This document shows, in pieces, positions 16,300 to 24,476 of a DNA stretch of 64,000 nucleotides. The first letter of the stretch is position 1; every line of letters starts with the position of its first letter. Origin of the DNA: JACVRW01 sp963819635 (lineage in GTDB: Bacteria; Actinomycetota; Thermoleophilia; Solirubrobacterales; Thermoleophilaceae); the NCBI GenBank assembly GCA_963819635.1, contig CAWFWX010000011.1:372001-436000 (forward strand). The letters are read 5' to 3'. The translations under genes were made by a program, and so were the position numbers. Below the pieces are notes generated by a model. That model was given only the letters and a program-made list of their open reading frames with translations, did no database searches and was not told where the DNA came from.

Positions 16300-18633
16300 T
16301 TAGGCCTCGGCCTCGGCGGCGTCGCGGCGCCGGGCGGCGTGGCCCAGCTCGACCGGAGCGGCGTAGAGCGTCCTGAGACGCAGGTCGCGCCACGTCATGC
16401 CCTCGCGAACGAGCGCGGGCATGCCCATCGCAAGGGCCGTGGCGATCTCGACGGCCTGGAGGATGATCCCGTAGGCAAGCGCGTTCGTCTTGCCCACCCC
16501 GTAGGCCGACAGGACGGCCACGCACGCCGCCTGGAAGACGCCGAGGTTCGAGGGCGTCGCGGGAAGCGCCGCGGTCACATTCACCGCGAACAGCACCGCG
16601 GCCGCCGCGCCAAGCCCGGCCTGGTCGTCGAGTCCGAGCGCCACGAGCAGCACGTAACAGGCGAGCCACTGGATCGCCCAGGCAGCAAGCTGCGTCACGA
16701 GCGCCCACGACGCGAGCTTCGGCTTGCGGAACACCTGGAGCCCGGAGCGCACGCGGAGCATCGCTCCGCGTGCGAGCGTCGCCGCCTGCTGGACCCGCTG
16801 GAAGCGGCTCGGCTTGCCGCGGCGCAGCAGCCAGGGCGTGGAGATCACCAGGGCGAGCAGCACGATCGGGGCGATCGTCGCGACCACGAGCGCGTCCTCG
16901 TTCCCCTGGAAGAGGCCGACGGTGTGGAACATCACCGCGCCGAGCACCGTGAGCGCGACGATGTTGAGCAGCGTCTGCGACACCAGCGTGCCGAGCACGA
17001 TGGGGAAGCGGTCGCGTACGCGGCCCACCCGCCGCGCCACGATCAGCGCACGCGATGGCTCGCCCAGGCGGGCCGGCAGCGTCGCCGACATCAGCACCCC
17101 GATCATCGTCGCCCGCGCCGCGTCGCGGCGGCGCACGCGCGTTCCGGGCAACGCGGCGCGCAGGATCGCGTGCCAGGCCTCGGCGCGCACGAGCATCGAG
17201 GCGCACATCAGCGCGAAGGCGACGAGCACCCACACGGGCGTGGCCGCCACGATCGCGCGGCCGATCGACTCGATGCCGAGGCGGTGGAGCGCCAGCGCGG
17301 CGAGGCCCGTGCCGGCCACGGCGCCGCCGGCCACCAGTACCCGCCGCGCGACACGGGCCACGCGGCGGCGGCCGGTCGCGCGCGTCCTGGGCTCGAGCGA
17401 GGGAAGCCGCTTCGGGCCCACCCGAGGCCCGGGCTCGGCCGGGGCGGCGCCGGTACGGCGAGCGAGCCGCGCCGCGACGCCCTCGGGCTCCGGCACGGCG
17501 AGCGCCTCCTCGTAGACGGATTCGACCTCGCGCGCAACGTTGGGCCACGCGAAGCGCTCGGCGCGCTCGACGGCCGCCTCGGCCATGTCCGAGCGCCGCG
17601 CCGGGTCCGACGCGAGCTCGAGCAGCGTCTCGCCGAGCGCCACAGCATCGCCGACCGGGACGAGCACGCCATCGCGGCCGTCGCGCACGACGTCGCGGTA
17701 GCCCGCGATGTCCGAGGCGACCACGGGTGTGCCGGACGCGAACGCCTCCGTGAGCACCATCCCGAAGCTCTCGCCGCCGAGCGACGGGGCGCAGAGCAGG
17801 TCCGCCTGGCCGAGGAGCTGCCACTTGTGGGCATCGTCCACCTGGCCCGCTATCTCGATCCCCTCCGGGTCGAGCAGAAGCGGCTTGACCTCCTCCTGGG
17901 TCGGCCCGGCGACCGTGAGCCGAGCGGGAACGCCCACGCCACGCAGCGCCTCGAAGGCGCGCAGCAGGACGGGCAGGCCCTTGCGCTCCTCGGCGCGCCC
18001 CACGAAGACGATCCGAAGCTCCTCGTGCGGACGCGAGTGGTCCGGCCGTGCCGCGCCGAGGTCCACGCCGTTCGGGACGACCCGGTAGCGGCCGCCGTAG
18101 TACCGCCGCGCCGTCCAGCGCGCGGCCTCGGAGACGGCGATGCGCGCGCTCAGCTTCGAATACAGCCGGCGCGCGCCGATCACGTTCGCGGCGATGCGGT
18201 TCGTCAGCCCGCTCGTCGAGTACGTGTGGAAGGTGGCCACGACCGGCACGCGGGCCGTCTCGGTGGCGTACCAGGACGCGAGCGGTGCGTTCGGCTCGTG
18301 CACGTGGACGAGGTCGTAGCCGCCGTAGCGCAGCTCGCGGCCCACCGCCGCCACCGTCTCAGGGAAGGAGGCGAGGTTCGAGACCGCCCCGTTCAGCGGG
18401 AACCCGATCGTGCGCCCGAGCGGCAGGACGTGATCGGGCAGGGGCCGCTGCTGCGGCCGGGCGCCACGGTGGGTTACACGTGCCAGGCGGTCATCGGGGT
18501 CGTACGGCGCCAACAGCCGGACCTCATGGCCCAACCCGGAGAGCTCTTGGGCCAGAGCCTCCACATGACGCCCGACGCCGCCCGGATACGTGTAGGAATA
18601 CGGCGAGACGAGTGCTACACGCACGCGGGCCAT
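16300..18633 (-). CDS. Fused GT4 glycosyltransferase and flippase-like (LPG synthase TM-type) membrane protein
   Basis: The 777-residue product joins two modules. Residues about 1-380 are a GT-B family 4 glycosyltransferase: YTYPGGVGRHVEALAQEL at the acceptor side and GESFGMVLTEAFASGTPVVA for the nucleotide-sugar E-x7-E region. Residues about 450-760 are 7-8 membrane helices of the lysylphosphatidylglycerol-synthase-TM/UPF0104 type, with TMIGVLMSATLPARLGEPSR and ALPATPSNLGVFQAA. Such membrane domains are often linked to lipid or glycan transfer. ATG at 18633 is chosen because a longer frame would run across the divergent hemQ gene. The substrate is unknown, probably a lipid-linked glycan or glycolipid. 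Confidence 0.85.
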   Translation of the reverse strand: MARVRVALVSPYSYTYPGGVGRHVEALAQELSGLGHEVRLLAPYDPDDRLARVTHRGARPQQRPLPDHVLPLGRTIGFPLNGAVSNLASFPETVAAVGRELRYGGYDLVHVHEPNAPLASWYATETARVPVVATFHTYSTSGLTNRIAANVIGARRLYSKLSARIAVSEAARWTARRYYGGRYRVVPNGVDLGAARPDHSRPHEELRIVFVGRAEERKGLPVLLRAFEALRGVGVPARLTVAGPTQEEVKPLLLDPEGIEIAGQVDDAHKWQLLGQADLLCAPSLGGESFGMVLTEAFASGTPVVASDIAGYRDVVRDGRDGVLVPVGDAVALGETLLELASDPARRSDMAEAAVERAERFAWPNVAREVESVYEEALAVPEPEGVAARLARRTGAAPAEPGPRVGPKRLPSLEPRTRATGRRRVARVARRVLVAGGAVAGTGLAALALHRLGIESIGRAIVAATPVWVLVAFALMCASMLVRAEAWHAILRAALPGTRVRRRDAARATMIGVLMSATLPARLGEPSRALIVARRVGRVRDRFPIVLGTLVSQTLLNIVALTVLGAVMFHTVGLFQGNEDALVVATIAPIVLLALVISTPWLLRRGKPSRFQRVQQAATLARGAMLRVRSGLQVFRKPKLASWALVTQLAAWAIQWLACYVLLVALGLDDQAGLGAAAAVLFAVNVTAALPATPSNLGVFQAACVAVLSAYGVGKTNALAYGIILQAVEIATALAMGMPALVREGMTWRDLRLRTLYAAPVELGHAARRRDAAEAEA

Positions 18634-18654
18634 CCTATCGGCCACACTTGACGT

Positions 18655-19353
18655 GTGACCGAGCGCCGGAATTTCGTTAAGTACAGCTTCATCAAGGTCG
18701 ATCCCGCCTGGCGGCGCCGGTCGGCCGATGAGCGCGCCGTCGACAAGCGCGAGTTCGCGGCCGCTTGCAGGGAATTCGGCGAGGACCACTTCCTGCGCGT
18801 GTACTCGCTCGTCGGCACGCGCGGCGACTGCGATCTCATGGTGCGGGCGATCGCGCCCACGCTCGATCCAATCCACGAGCTGCACGTGCTCCTGAACCAG
18901 AGCGGGCTGATGCGCTTCTCGGAGATCCCGCACTCCTACCTGGCGATGACGAAGGAGTCCCCCTACTCCGACGAGCCCGACAAGCCGCCCGAGCCGCGCG
19001 CCGGCGCGGACTCGAAGTACCTGATCGTCTACCCGATGTGGAAGAAGCGCGAGTGGTACGGGCTGGCGCCCGAGGAGCGCATGCGCATCATGCGCGACCA
19101 CATCGAGGTCGCCCGGCGCTTCACGGGCATCGAGACGAACACGGCGTACTCCTTCGGCCTCGACGACCAGGAGTTCGTGGTCGCCTTCGACGCCGACGAC
19201 CCGGCCGAGTTCCTCGACCTCGTGCAGGAGCTGCGCGCGACCGAGTCGAGCGCCTATACGGAGTCGGAGACGCCGATCTTCACCTGCATCCGCTCGTCGG
19301 TGGAGCGTGCGCTGGACGCTTTGGACGGCGAGGCGGTCAGGGCGCCGGCGTAG
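18655..19353 (+). CDS. hemQ: Chlorite dismutase-family coproheme decarboxylase
   Basis: The 232-residue protein matches the actinobacterial HemQ (ChdC) family: NFVKYSFIKVDPAW at the start, the catalytic-Tyr region YLIVYPMWKKREWYGL (about 121-136) and the proximal-His helix MRIMRDHIEVARRF. HemQ performs the last step of the coproporphyrin-dependent haem pathway, decarboxylating coproheme with peroxide. The GTG start lies 21 bases from the divergent glycosyltransferase start, so the two share a very short control region. The 3' end overlaps the convergent fprA gene by 17 bases. No other haem genes are nearby. Confidence 0.9.
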   Translation: MTERRNFVKYSFIKVDPAWRRRSADERAVDKREFAAACREFGEDHFLRVYSLVGTRGDCDLMVRAIAPTLDPIHELHVLLNQSGLMRFSEIPHSYLAMTKESPYSDEPDKPPEPRAGADSKYLIVYPMWKKREWYGLAPEERMRIMRDHIEVARRFTGIETNTAYSFGLDDQEFVVAFDADDPAEFLDLVQELRATESSAYTESETPIFTCIRSSVERALDALDGEAVRAPA

Positions 19354-20737
19354 CGTCCTTCGCGGCCTCGAGCAGCTCCTCGAACGAGCACAGCTTCACG
19401 CGCGGGCGACCGTGCGGCTCGCCGGCCTCGCGCTCGGCACGGTCCACCGCCTGCCAGCCGGCGTAGCTCACCGCATCCGGCTGGCGCTCCGCGATCAGCG
19501 CGTCGAGCGAGTCCCGGTCCGGGTCCGCCGGGGAGCCGAGCCGGCCCGCGTCGAGGTCGGCCAGCACCGAGTTCACGGTCTCCTGGGCGTCGCGCTTGTT
19601 CGTCCCGATGATCCCCGTGGGACCGCGCTTGATCCAGCCGACGGCATACTCGCCGGTGCGGCCGCTGATGCGCCCCTGCTCGTGCGGAATCGTGCAGGTG
19701 TCCTCGTCGAACGGGACCTCCGGGATCCGGGTACCGCGGTACCCGATCGAGCGGAAGACGAGGCCGCAATCGAGCTCCTCGGCCACGTCGGTGGGCCGCG
19801 GCCGAATCGAGCCGTCCTCGGCTTCCGCGAGCTCGTTGTGCACGAAGCGGATGCCCTCCACGCGCTCGCGGCCGAGGATCTCCACGGGCGAGACGAGGAA
19901 GCGCAGCACGATCCGACGCCGCTTCCCGAGCGGCTCGCGCGCGGCGTATCCGGTCAGGATGTCCACGTTCTTCTTCTGGGTGGTGTGCGCCGCCTCGCTC
20001 TCGATGAACGCCTTCGAGAGCGGGTCGAGCTCGACGTCGCCGGGGTCCACGAACACGTCGGCGTCGGTCATGTCGCCCAGCTCCAGCAGCTCCGGATTCG
20101 TGAACGCGGCCTGCGCGGGACCACGTCGGCCGAGCACCACGATTTCCCTGACGTTCGATTCCGCAAGAACGTCCAGAGCGTGGTCGGCCACGTCGGTCGC
20201 GGCGAGCTCGTCGCGCGTGAGCGCCAGCATGCGCGCCACGTCCGTGGCCACGTTGCCGTTCCCGACCACGACCGCGCGCTCACCGCTCAGGTCGAACTCG
20301 AGATCCTTGTAGTCCGGGTGGCCGTTGTACCAGGCCACGAACTCCGTGGCCGCCCAGCTTCCGGGGAGGTCTTCGCCCGGGATGCCCATGCGGCGATCGG
20401 TCTGAGCGCCGACCGCATAGATCACCGCGTGATAGCGGGAGGTCAGGTCGTCGTGCGAGAGGTCGCGGCCGAGCTCGACGTTGCCGTAGAAGCGGAACTC
20501 AGGGTGCTCGGCGGTCTTCTCGTAGACGCGGCTGACCGCCTTGATGTTCGGGTGATCCGGCGCGACGCCGGCGCGAACGAGGCCCCAGGGCGTGGGCAGG
20601 CGGTCGAACATGTCGACCTGGACGCACAGGTCAGGGTGCGACTTGCACTTCAGCAGGTGACCGGCGGCGTAGAAGCCCGCGGGGCCCGAGCCGACGATCG
20701 CCACCCGCAGCGGATGCTCGGTTGTGCCGATTGCCAT
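19337..20737 (-). CDS. fprA: Ferredoxin/adrenodoxin-type NADP+ reductase (FprA-like)
   Basis: The 466-residue flavoprotein has the FAD motif VAIVGSGPAGFYAAGHLL near the start, the family stretch TPWGLVRAGVAPDHP (about 50-64) and an NADP-binding motif VVVGNGNVATDVARML (about 165-180). The C-terminal GWIKRGPTGIIGTNK is diagnostic of adrenodoxin-reductase-like FprA. It transfers electrons between NADPH and ferredoxins, for example for P450s or Fe-S assembly. It ends inside the 3' end of hemQ. The following 3' to 5' neighbour is the RDD-protein gene upstream. Confidence 0.92.
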   Translation of the reverse strand: MAIGTTEHPLRVAIVGSGPAGFYAAGHLLKCKSHPDLCVQVDMFDRLPTPWGLVRAGVAPDHPNIKAVSRVYEKTAEHPEFRFYGNVELGRDLSHDDLTSRYHAVIYAVGAQTDRRMGIPGEDLPGSWAATEFVAWYNGHPDYKDLEFDLSGERAVVVGNGNVATDVARMLALTRDELAATDVADHALDVLAESNVREIVVLGRRGPAQAAFTNPELLELGDMTDADVFVDPGDVELDPLSKAFIESEAAHTTQKKNVDILTGYAAREPLGKRRRIVLRFLVSPVEILGRERVEGIRFVHNELAEAEDGSIRPRPTDVAEELDCGLVFRSIGYRGTRIPEVPFDEDTCTIPHEQGRISGRTGEYAVGWIKRGPTGIIGTNKRDAQETVNSVLADLDAGRLGSPADPDRDSLDALIAERQPDAVSYAGWQAVDRAEREAGEPHGRPRVKLCSFEELLEAAKDATPAP

Positions 20738-20773
20738 GCGAGCCCACGAGTGTAGGCATCACGCGGCGCGTCG

Positions 20774-21992
20774 CTAGGCGGAAGCGGGGCCCTCGGGGTC
20801 CGGAGCGGGGTCGGCGGACTGCTCCTCGGCGCCGCCCATGATCAGGTCGATCGCCGAGACCGTCTCGACGGACTTCACGTTGACCGGCTCGTCGTCCTCC
20901 GGCTCGTCCTCGACCGCGGGCTCCGCGTGAGCGGCCGCGACATCCTGAGCAAGCTCCTCGAGCGCGGGCGACGCGGCCGGAGGAAGCTCCTCGGACTCGT
21001 CCTCGGCCAGCAGCTCCTCGGCGGCGTGGATCTCGACCACCGGCTCGACCTCGACAACCGGCTCGACCTCGACCGACCGGCTCAACCTCGACAACCGGCT
21101 CGACCTCGACCACCGGCTCGACCTCAATGACGGGCTCGACCTCGACAACCGGCTCGGGCTCGACCATCGGCTCGACCTCGACAACCGGCTCGGGCTCGAC
21201 GACGGGCTCCTCGGCCACCGGCTCCTCGACCGGCTCGACCTCGACGACGGGCTCCTCGGCCACCGGCTCCTCGACCTCCTGGACGGGCGCCGGGGCGACG
21301 GCCTCGACGGGCGCCTCCTCCGCGACGGGCTCCTCCTCATCCTGGCCCAGGTCCTCCAGCGTGGCGGGCGGCTCCGGGCGGGTGGGGAGCGTGATCGTCC
21401 GCGAGGCGAACGGGTCGTCCTCGACGGGCGCCTCCGGCTCTTCCTCGGGCTCGTCCGCCTCGGCGACGTCCTCCTCCGGCTCGGCCACAGCGGCCGGCTC
21501 GGGAGAGGCGAGCGCAGGACCGGAGGCGTCGACCACGATCGTGCCGGCCGCCAGGTCGCCGATCCGCTGGCGCCGCTCGCCCGTCGCCAGCATCACGATC
21601 AGGCCCACCAGGTAGTTGTCGATCACGCGCAGAATCGTCCGGACCGCGACCTCGCGCATTCCGGCCGGGCGGCCGTCGGCGCGCACCACGCGGAGCTTCA
21701 TCAGCTTCTTGCCGACCGTCTGCCCCTCGCCCGACTCGAGCGCGAAGAAGTAGTAGAGCGACCACCCGAGAATCACGGCGACGAGCGCGCCCTGGCGGTC
21801 GCCCGAGAGCGAGTCGCCCGCGACCAGAATGGCCGCAGCGCCGACGCTGACGATGAGGAGGTCGACGATGGCCGCCGCAACGCGGCGGTTGTCGAGCTTG
21901 GGGCCCGAAATGGGGGCTCTGGAGACCTGCGCGATCGCGTTCATCACATCCACCATCGGCAGCGCGGCCCGGAAATTGAGGGTTGAAGGCAT
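20774..21992 (-). CDS. RDD-family membrane protein with acidic repeat tail, interrupted by an apparent frameshift
   Basis: The first about 165 residues are an RDD domain with three hydrophobic segments and the hallmark GQTVGKKLMKLRVVRADGRP and RIGDLAAGTIVVD. A long cytoplasmic tail follows, rich in Glu, Pro and Val with VEVEPV repeats coded by an 18-base unit. Near 21063-21082 one unit is 19 bases long, so the frame shifts. The first frame turns into Arg/Gly-rich nonsense. The second frame continues as acidic sequence ending VETVSAIDLIMGGAEEQ. The whole is therefore one gene with a +1 base change: sequencing error, true mutation or slippage-based phase variation. Confidence 0.75.
21045..21260. 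repeat. Degenerate 18-base tandem repeat in the RDD gene tail
   Basis: Repeats of the unit CTCGACCTCGACAACCGG with variants (CACCGG, GACGGG) encode the acidic VEVEPV repeats on the minus strand. One 19-base unit, CTCGACCTCGACCGACCGG, changes the frame. Confidence 0.8.
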
Positions 21993-22000
21993 GATCCCCG

Positions 22001-23527
22001 GTGGTGGAGCGGGTTGCCGTCATCGACATGGGCTCGAACTCGTGGCGCCTGGTTGTGTTCGGCTACGAGCCCGGCACACCCTGGTGGAGCCTTGTCGACG
22101 AGATACGCGAGGCCGTCCGCATCGGCGCCGGGATGGGCGCGAGCGGCAATGGCGACCGGCCCGTCCTGCGCCCCGACCGTGTCGAGCTCGCCCTCCACAC
22201 CGCGGCGGTCTTCTCCGCCTTCTGCCGCGCGACCGGTGTGGACCAGGTCGAGGCCCTGGCCACCAGCGCGATCCGCGACGCCGTCAACGGGCCCGACCTT
22301 CTCGAGGAGATCGAGCACACGGCCGGACTGCACGCGCGCGTGATCAGCGGTGAGGAGGAGGCCCGCTACGGCTGGCTGGCCATCGCCAACTCCACGACGA
22401 TCGAGGACGGCTTCGGCCTCGACATCGGCGGCGGCAGCATCCAGACGCTTCGCATCGAGGGCCGGCGCCTCGCCCAGTCGCGCTCGCTCCGCCTCGGGGC
22501 GGTGCGCGTGAGCGAGCGCTTTCTTCCCGACGAGAAGGCGAGCGCCAAGCAGATGAAGGCGCTGCGCAACCACGCGGCGGCGGAGCTCGAGGAGCTCGGC
22601 TGGTGGAGCGGCGGCGGCCGCCTGGTGGGCATCGGCGGCACTATCCGCAACCTCGCCGCCGCCGCGATGAAGCGGCTCGACATCCCCGACATCGACGCGC
22701 AGGGGTTCCTGTTCTCGCGCGACGCGCTCGAGGAGCTGATCGAGGAGCTCGCGGCGCGGCCGGTCTCGAAGCGGGGCGAGGTGAAGGGCATCAAGTACGA
22801 CCGCGCCGACGTGATCCTCGGCGGCGCGCTCGTGCTCGCGACGGCGCTCGAGCAGGGCGAGTTCGACGCCATCGAGGTGACCGAGGCCGGGCTGCGCGAG
22901 GGCGCGTTCTTCGAGAGGCTGCTCGGGAAGGACGAGCTGTTCGAGAACGTCCGCGCCGAATCCGTGCACAACCTCGCACACCGGTTCGGCCACGACACCG
23001 AGCACGAGCGGCACGTGTGGGCGCTGTCGTCATCCATGTTCGACGGCCTTGCGGCGGCGGGGCTGCACGAGTACGGCCCGGCCGAGCGCGAGCTGCTCTG
23101 GGCCGCCTGCATGATCCACGACATCGGCGTGGCGGTGAACTACGACGACCACCACCGCCACTCGTATTACCTGACCCTGAACGCCGGCCTGCCGGGGTTC
23201 ACGCCGAGGGAGCTGGTCTTGGTGGGCCTGATCGCGCGCTACCACCGCAAGGGCGAGCCGGACGCCTCCAGCCTCGGCGACCTCGCCGAGCCGGGCGACG
23301 AGCACCGGCTGCAGCTGCTGTGCGGCGTCATCCGGCTCGCTGAGCAGTTCGAGCGGAGCCGCGACCGCGCCATCGCCGACGTGCGGGTGTCGGCCAACGG
23401 CAGCACGGTCTCGCTCGAGGCGCAGGCCGACCCCTCGCGCGACGCGACCGTGCCGATCTGGGCAGCGCGCCGCAACGCCGACCTGCTCGCCGAGGCAGTC
23501 GGGCGCGAGGTGGAGATCGACGCCTAA
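22001..23527 (+). CDS. ppx: Ppx/GppA-family exopolyphosphatase with HD domain
   Basis: The 508-residue protein has an N-terminal ASKHA-fold Ppx/GppA domain: VAVIDMGSNSWRLVVF (phosphate loop), EALATSAIRDA, ISGEEEARYG and GLDIGGGSIQ (second phosphate loop). The C-terminal about 200 residues are an HD-like domain with CMIHDIGVAVNYDDHHRHS and LIARYHRKGEP. These enzymes release phosphate from polyphosphate or hydrolyse pppGpp. The tandem HD domain is typical of long Ppx forms. The start is GTG at 22001, just 8 bases from the divergent RDD gene. It ends in front of a palindromic repeat that separates it from the convergent FAH-family gene. Confidence 0.88.
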   Translation: MVERVAVIDMGSNSWRLVVFGYEPGTPWWSLVDEIREAVRIGAGMGASGNGDRPVLRPDRVELALHTAAVFSAFCRATGVDQVEALATSAIRDAVNGPDLLEEIEHTAGLHARVISGEEEARYGWLAIANSTTIEDGFGLDIGGGSIQTLRIEGRRLAQSRSLRLGAVRVSERFLPDEKASAKQMKALRNHAAAELEELGWWSGGGRLVGIGGTIRNLAAAAMKRLDIPDIDAQGFLFSRDALEELIEELAARPVSKRGEVKGIKYDRADVILGGALVLATALEQGEFDAIEVTEAGLREGAFFERLLGKDELFENVRAESVHNLAHRFGHDTEHERHVWALSSSMFDGLAAAGLHEYGPAERELLWAACMIHDIGVAVNYDDHHRHSYYLTLNAGLPGFTPRELVLVGLIARYHRKGEPDASSLGDLAEPGDEHRLQLLCGVIRLAEQFERSRDRAIADVRVSANGSTVSLEAQADPSRDATVPIWAARRNADLLAEAVGREVEIDA

Positions 23528-23558
23528 CGACAACTACGGGGTCACTAACGGCAACGAC

Positions 23559-23586
23559 GGGGTCTGACCCCTCTGGGGTCAGACCC
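23559..23586. repeat. GGGGTCWGACCCC palindrome pair, locus 2
   Basis: GGGGTCTGACCCC (23559-23571), three bases, then GGGGTCAGACCC. It lies between the convergent ppx and FAH-family genes, a place suited to a bidirectional terminator. Just upstream are two short direct motifs AACTACGGGG and AACGACGGGG, which recall the ends of the other palindromic family. Confidence 0.75.
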
Positions 23587-23595
23587 TAGCCGCGC

Positions 23596-24444
23596 CTACG
23601 CGAGCCGCGTCTCGAGCACGCCGAGCTGCGGCGAGGAGACCACGACCTCGTCCCCCGGCTTCAGCCAGACCTTCGGGTCGCGCAGGCTGCCGACGCCGGC
23701 GGGCGTGCCCGTCGAGACGATGTCGCCGGGCTCGAGCGTCATCAGCTTCGTCAGGTAGGCGACCAGCGCCGGCACCGAGTGGACGAGGTCCGCGGTCGAG
23801 CTCTTCTGCATCACCTCGCCGTTCAGCGTCAGCTCGATCTCGATGGCGTCGTGCGGACCCGCCTCATCCGGCGTTACGAGCGCGGGCCCGCAGGGCGCCG
23901 CGCCGTCGAACGTCTTGCCGGGCATCCACTGCGGCGTCTTGAACTGGTAGTCGCGCGCCGACAGGTCGTTGAGCAGCGTGTAGCCGGCCACGTGGCTCAT
24001 CGCGTCGGCCTCGAGCACGTCCTTGCAGCGGTCCTTGATCACGAAGGCCACCTCGGCCTCGTAGTCCACCCGCTCGCTCCAGCGCGGCAGCGCGACGGTC
24101 GCCCCGGTCGCCCTCAGCGCGTTGCCGAACTTGGCGAAGAAGGTGGGCGTCTCGGGCGGCTCCGCGCCCTGCTCCTCCGCGTGGGCGCGGTAGTTGAGCC
24201 CGATGCAGAGGAGCTTGCCGGGACGGGTGATCGGGGGCAGGAGCTCGAGGCCTTCTACGGGGACGCCGTCGTCGCCCTCCAGCGGCTCGACCTCGTCGAG
24301 CAGGCCTCCTTCGAGGATCGCCTCGAGCGTCCGGTCCGACGCGCGGGCCCCGCGAGAGGCATCGCCCCAAATGTCGTAGACGCAGCCATCGCGCAGCAGA
24401 GCGGCCCGCGGATGGCCGTGGGCCTCGAAGGTCACGAGTCTCAT
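23596..24444 (-). CDS. Fumarylacetoacetate hydrolase (FAH) family protein
   Basis: The 282-residue enzyme has an N-terminal SH3-like part (MRLVTFEAHGHPRAALL) and a FAH C-terminal fold: LLCIGLNYRAHAEEQG, DYEAEVAFVI carrying metal-binding acidic residues, GYTLLNDLSARDYQ and PGDIVSTGTPAGVG. Members cleave fumarylacetoacetate, acylpyruvates or 2-oxo-acid lactonised products. The window also holds hppD and hmgA at 54.7-57.0 kb, so it could finish tyrosine breakdown, but it is far from them and of the short acylpyruvase-like type. ATG at 24444 is chosen; an upstream Met at 24483 overlaps the divergent ABC1 gene. Confidence 0.85.
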   Translation of the reverse strand: MRLVTFEAHGHPRAALLRDGCVYDIWGDASRGARASDRTLEAILEGGLLDEVEPLEGDDGVPVEGLELLPPITRPGKLLCIGLNYRAHAEEQGAEPPETPTFFAKFGNALRATGATVALPRWSERVDYEAEVAFVIKDRCKDVLEADAMSHVAGYTLLNDLSARDYQFKTPQWMPGKTFDGAAPCGPALVTPDEAGPHDAIEIELTLNGEVMQKSSTADLVHSVPALVAYLTKLMTLEPGDIVSTGTPAGVGSLRDPKVWLKPGDEVVVSSPQLGVLETRLA

Positions 24445-24476
24445 GGCCCCGTTCAACCTATGCGTACCCTCCTCGA

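Noticed and set aside
16339..18651. 770-codon plus-strand frame opposite the glycosyltransferase fusion
   Set aside because: Shadow frame; the minus strand carries clear GT-B and membrane-domain motifs.
21045..21260. CRISPR-like tandem repeats
   Set aside because: Units are 18 bases, without unique spacers, and lie inside a coding sequence as VEVEPV codons; no cas genes are present.
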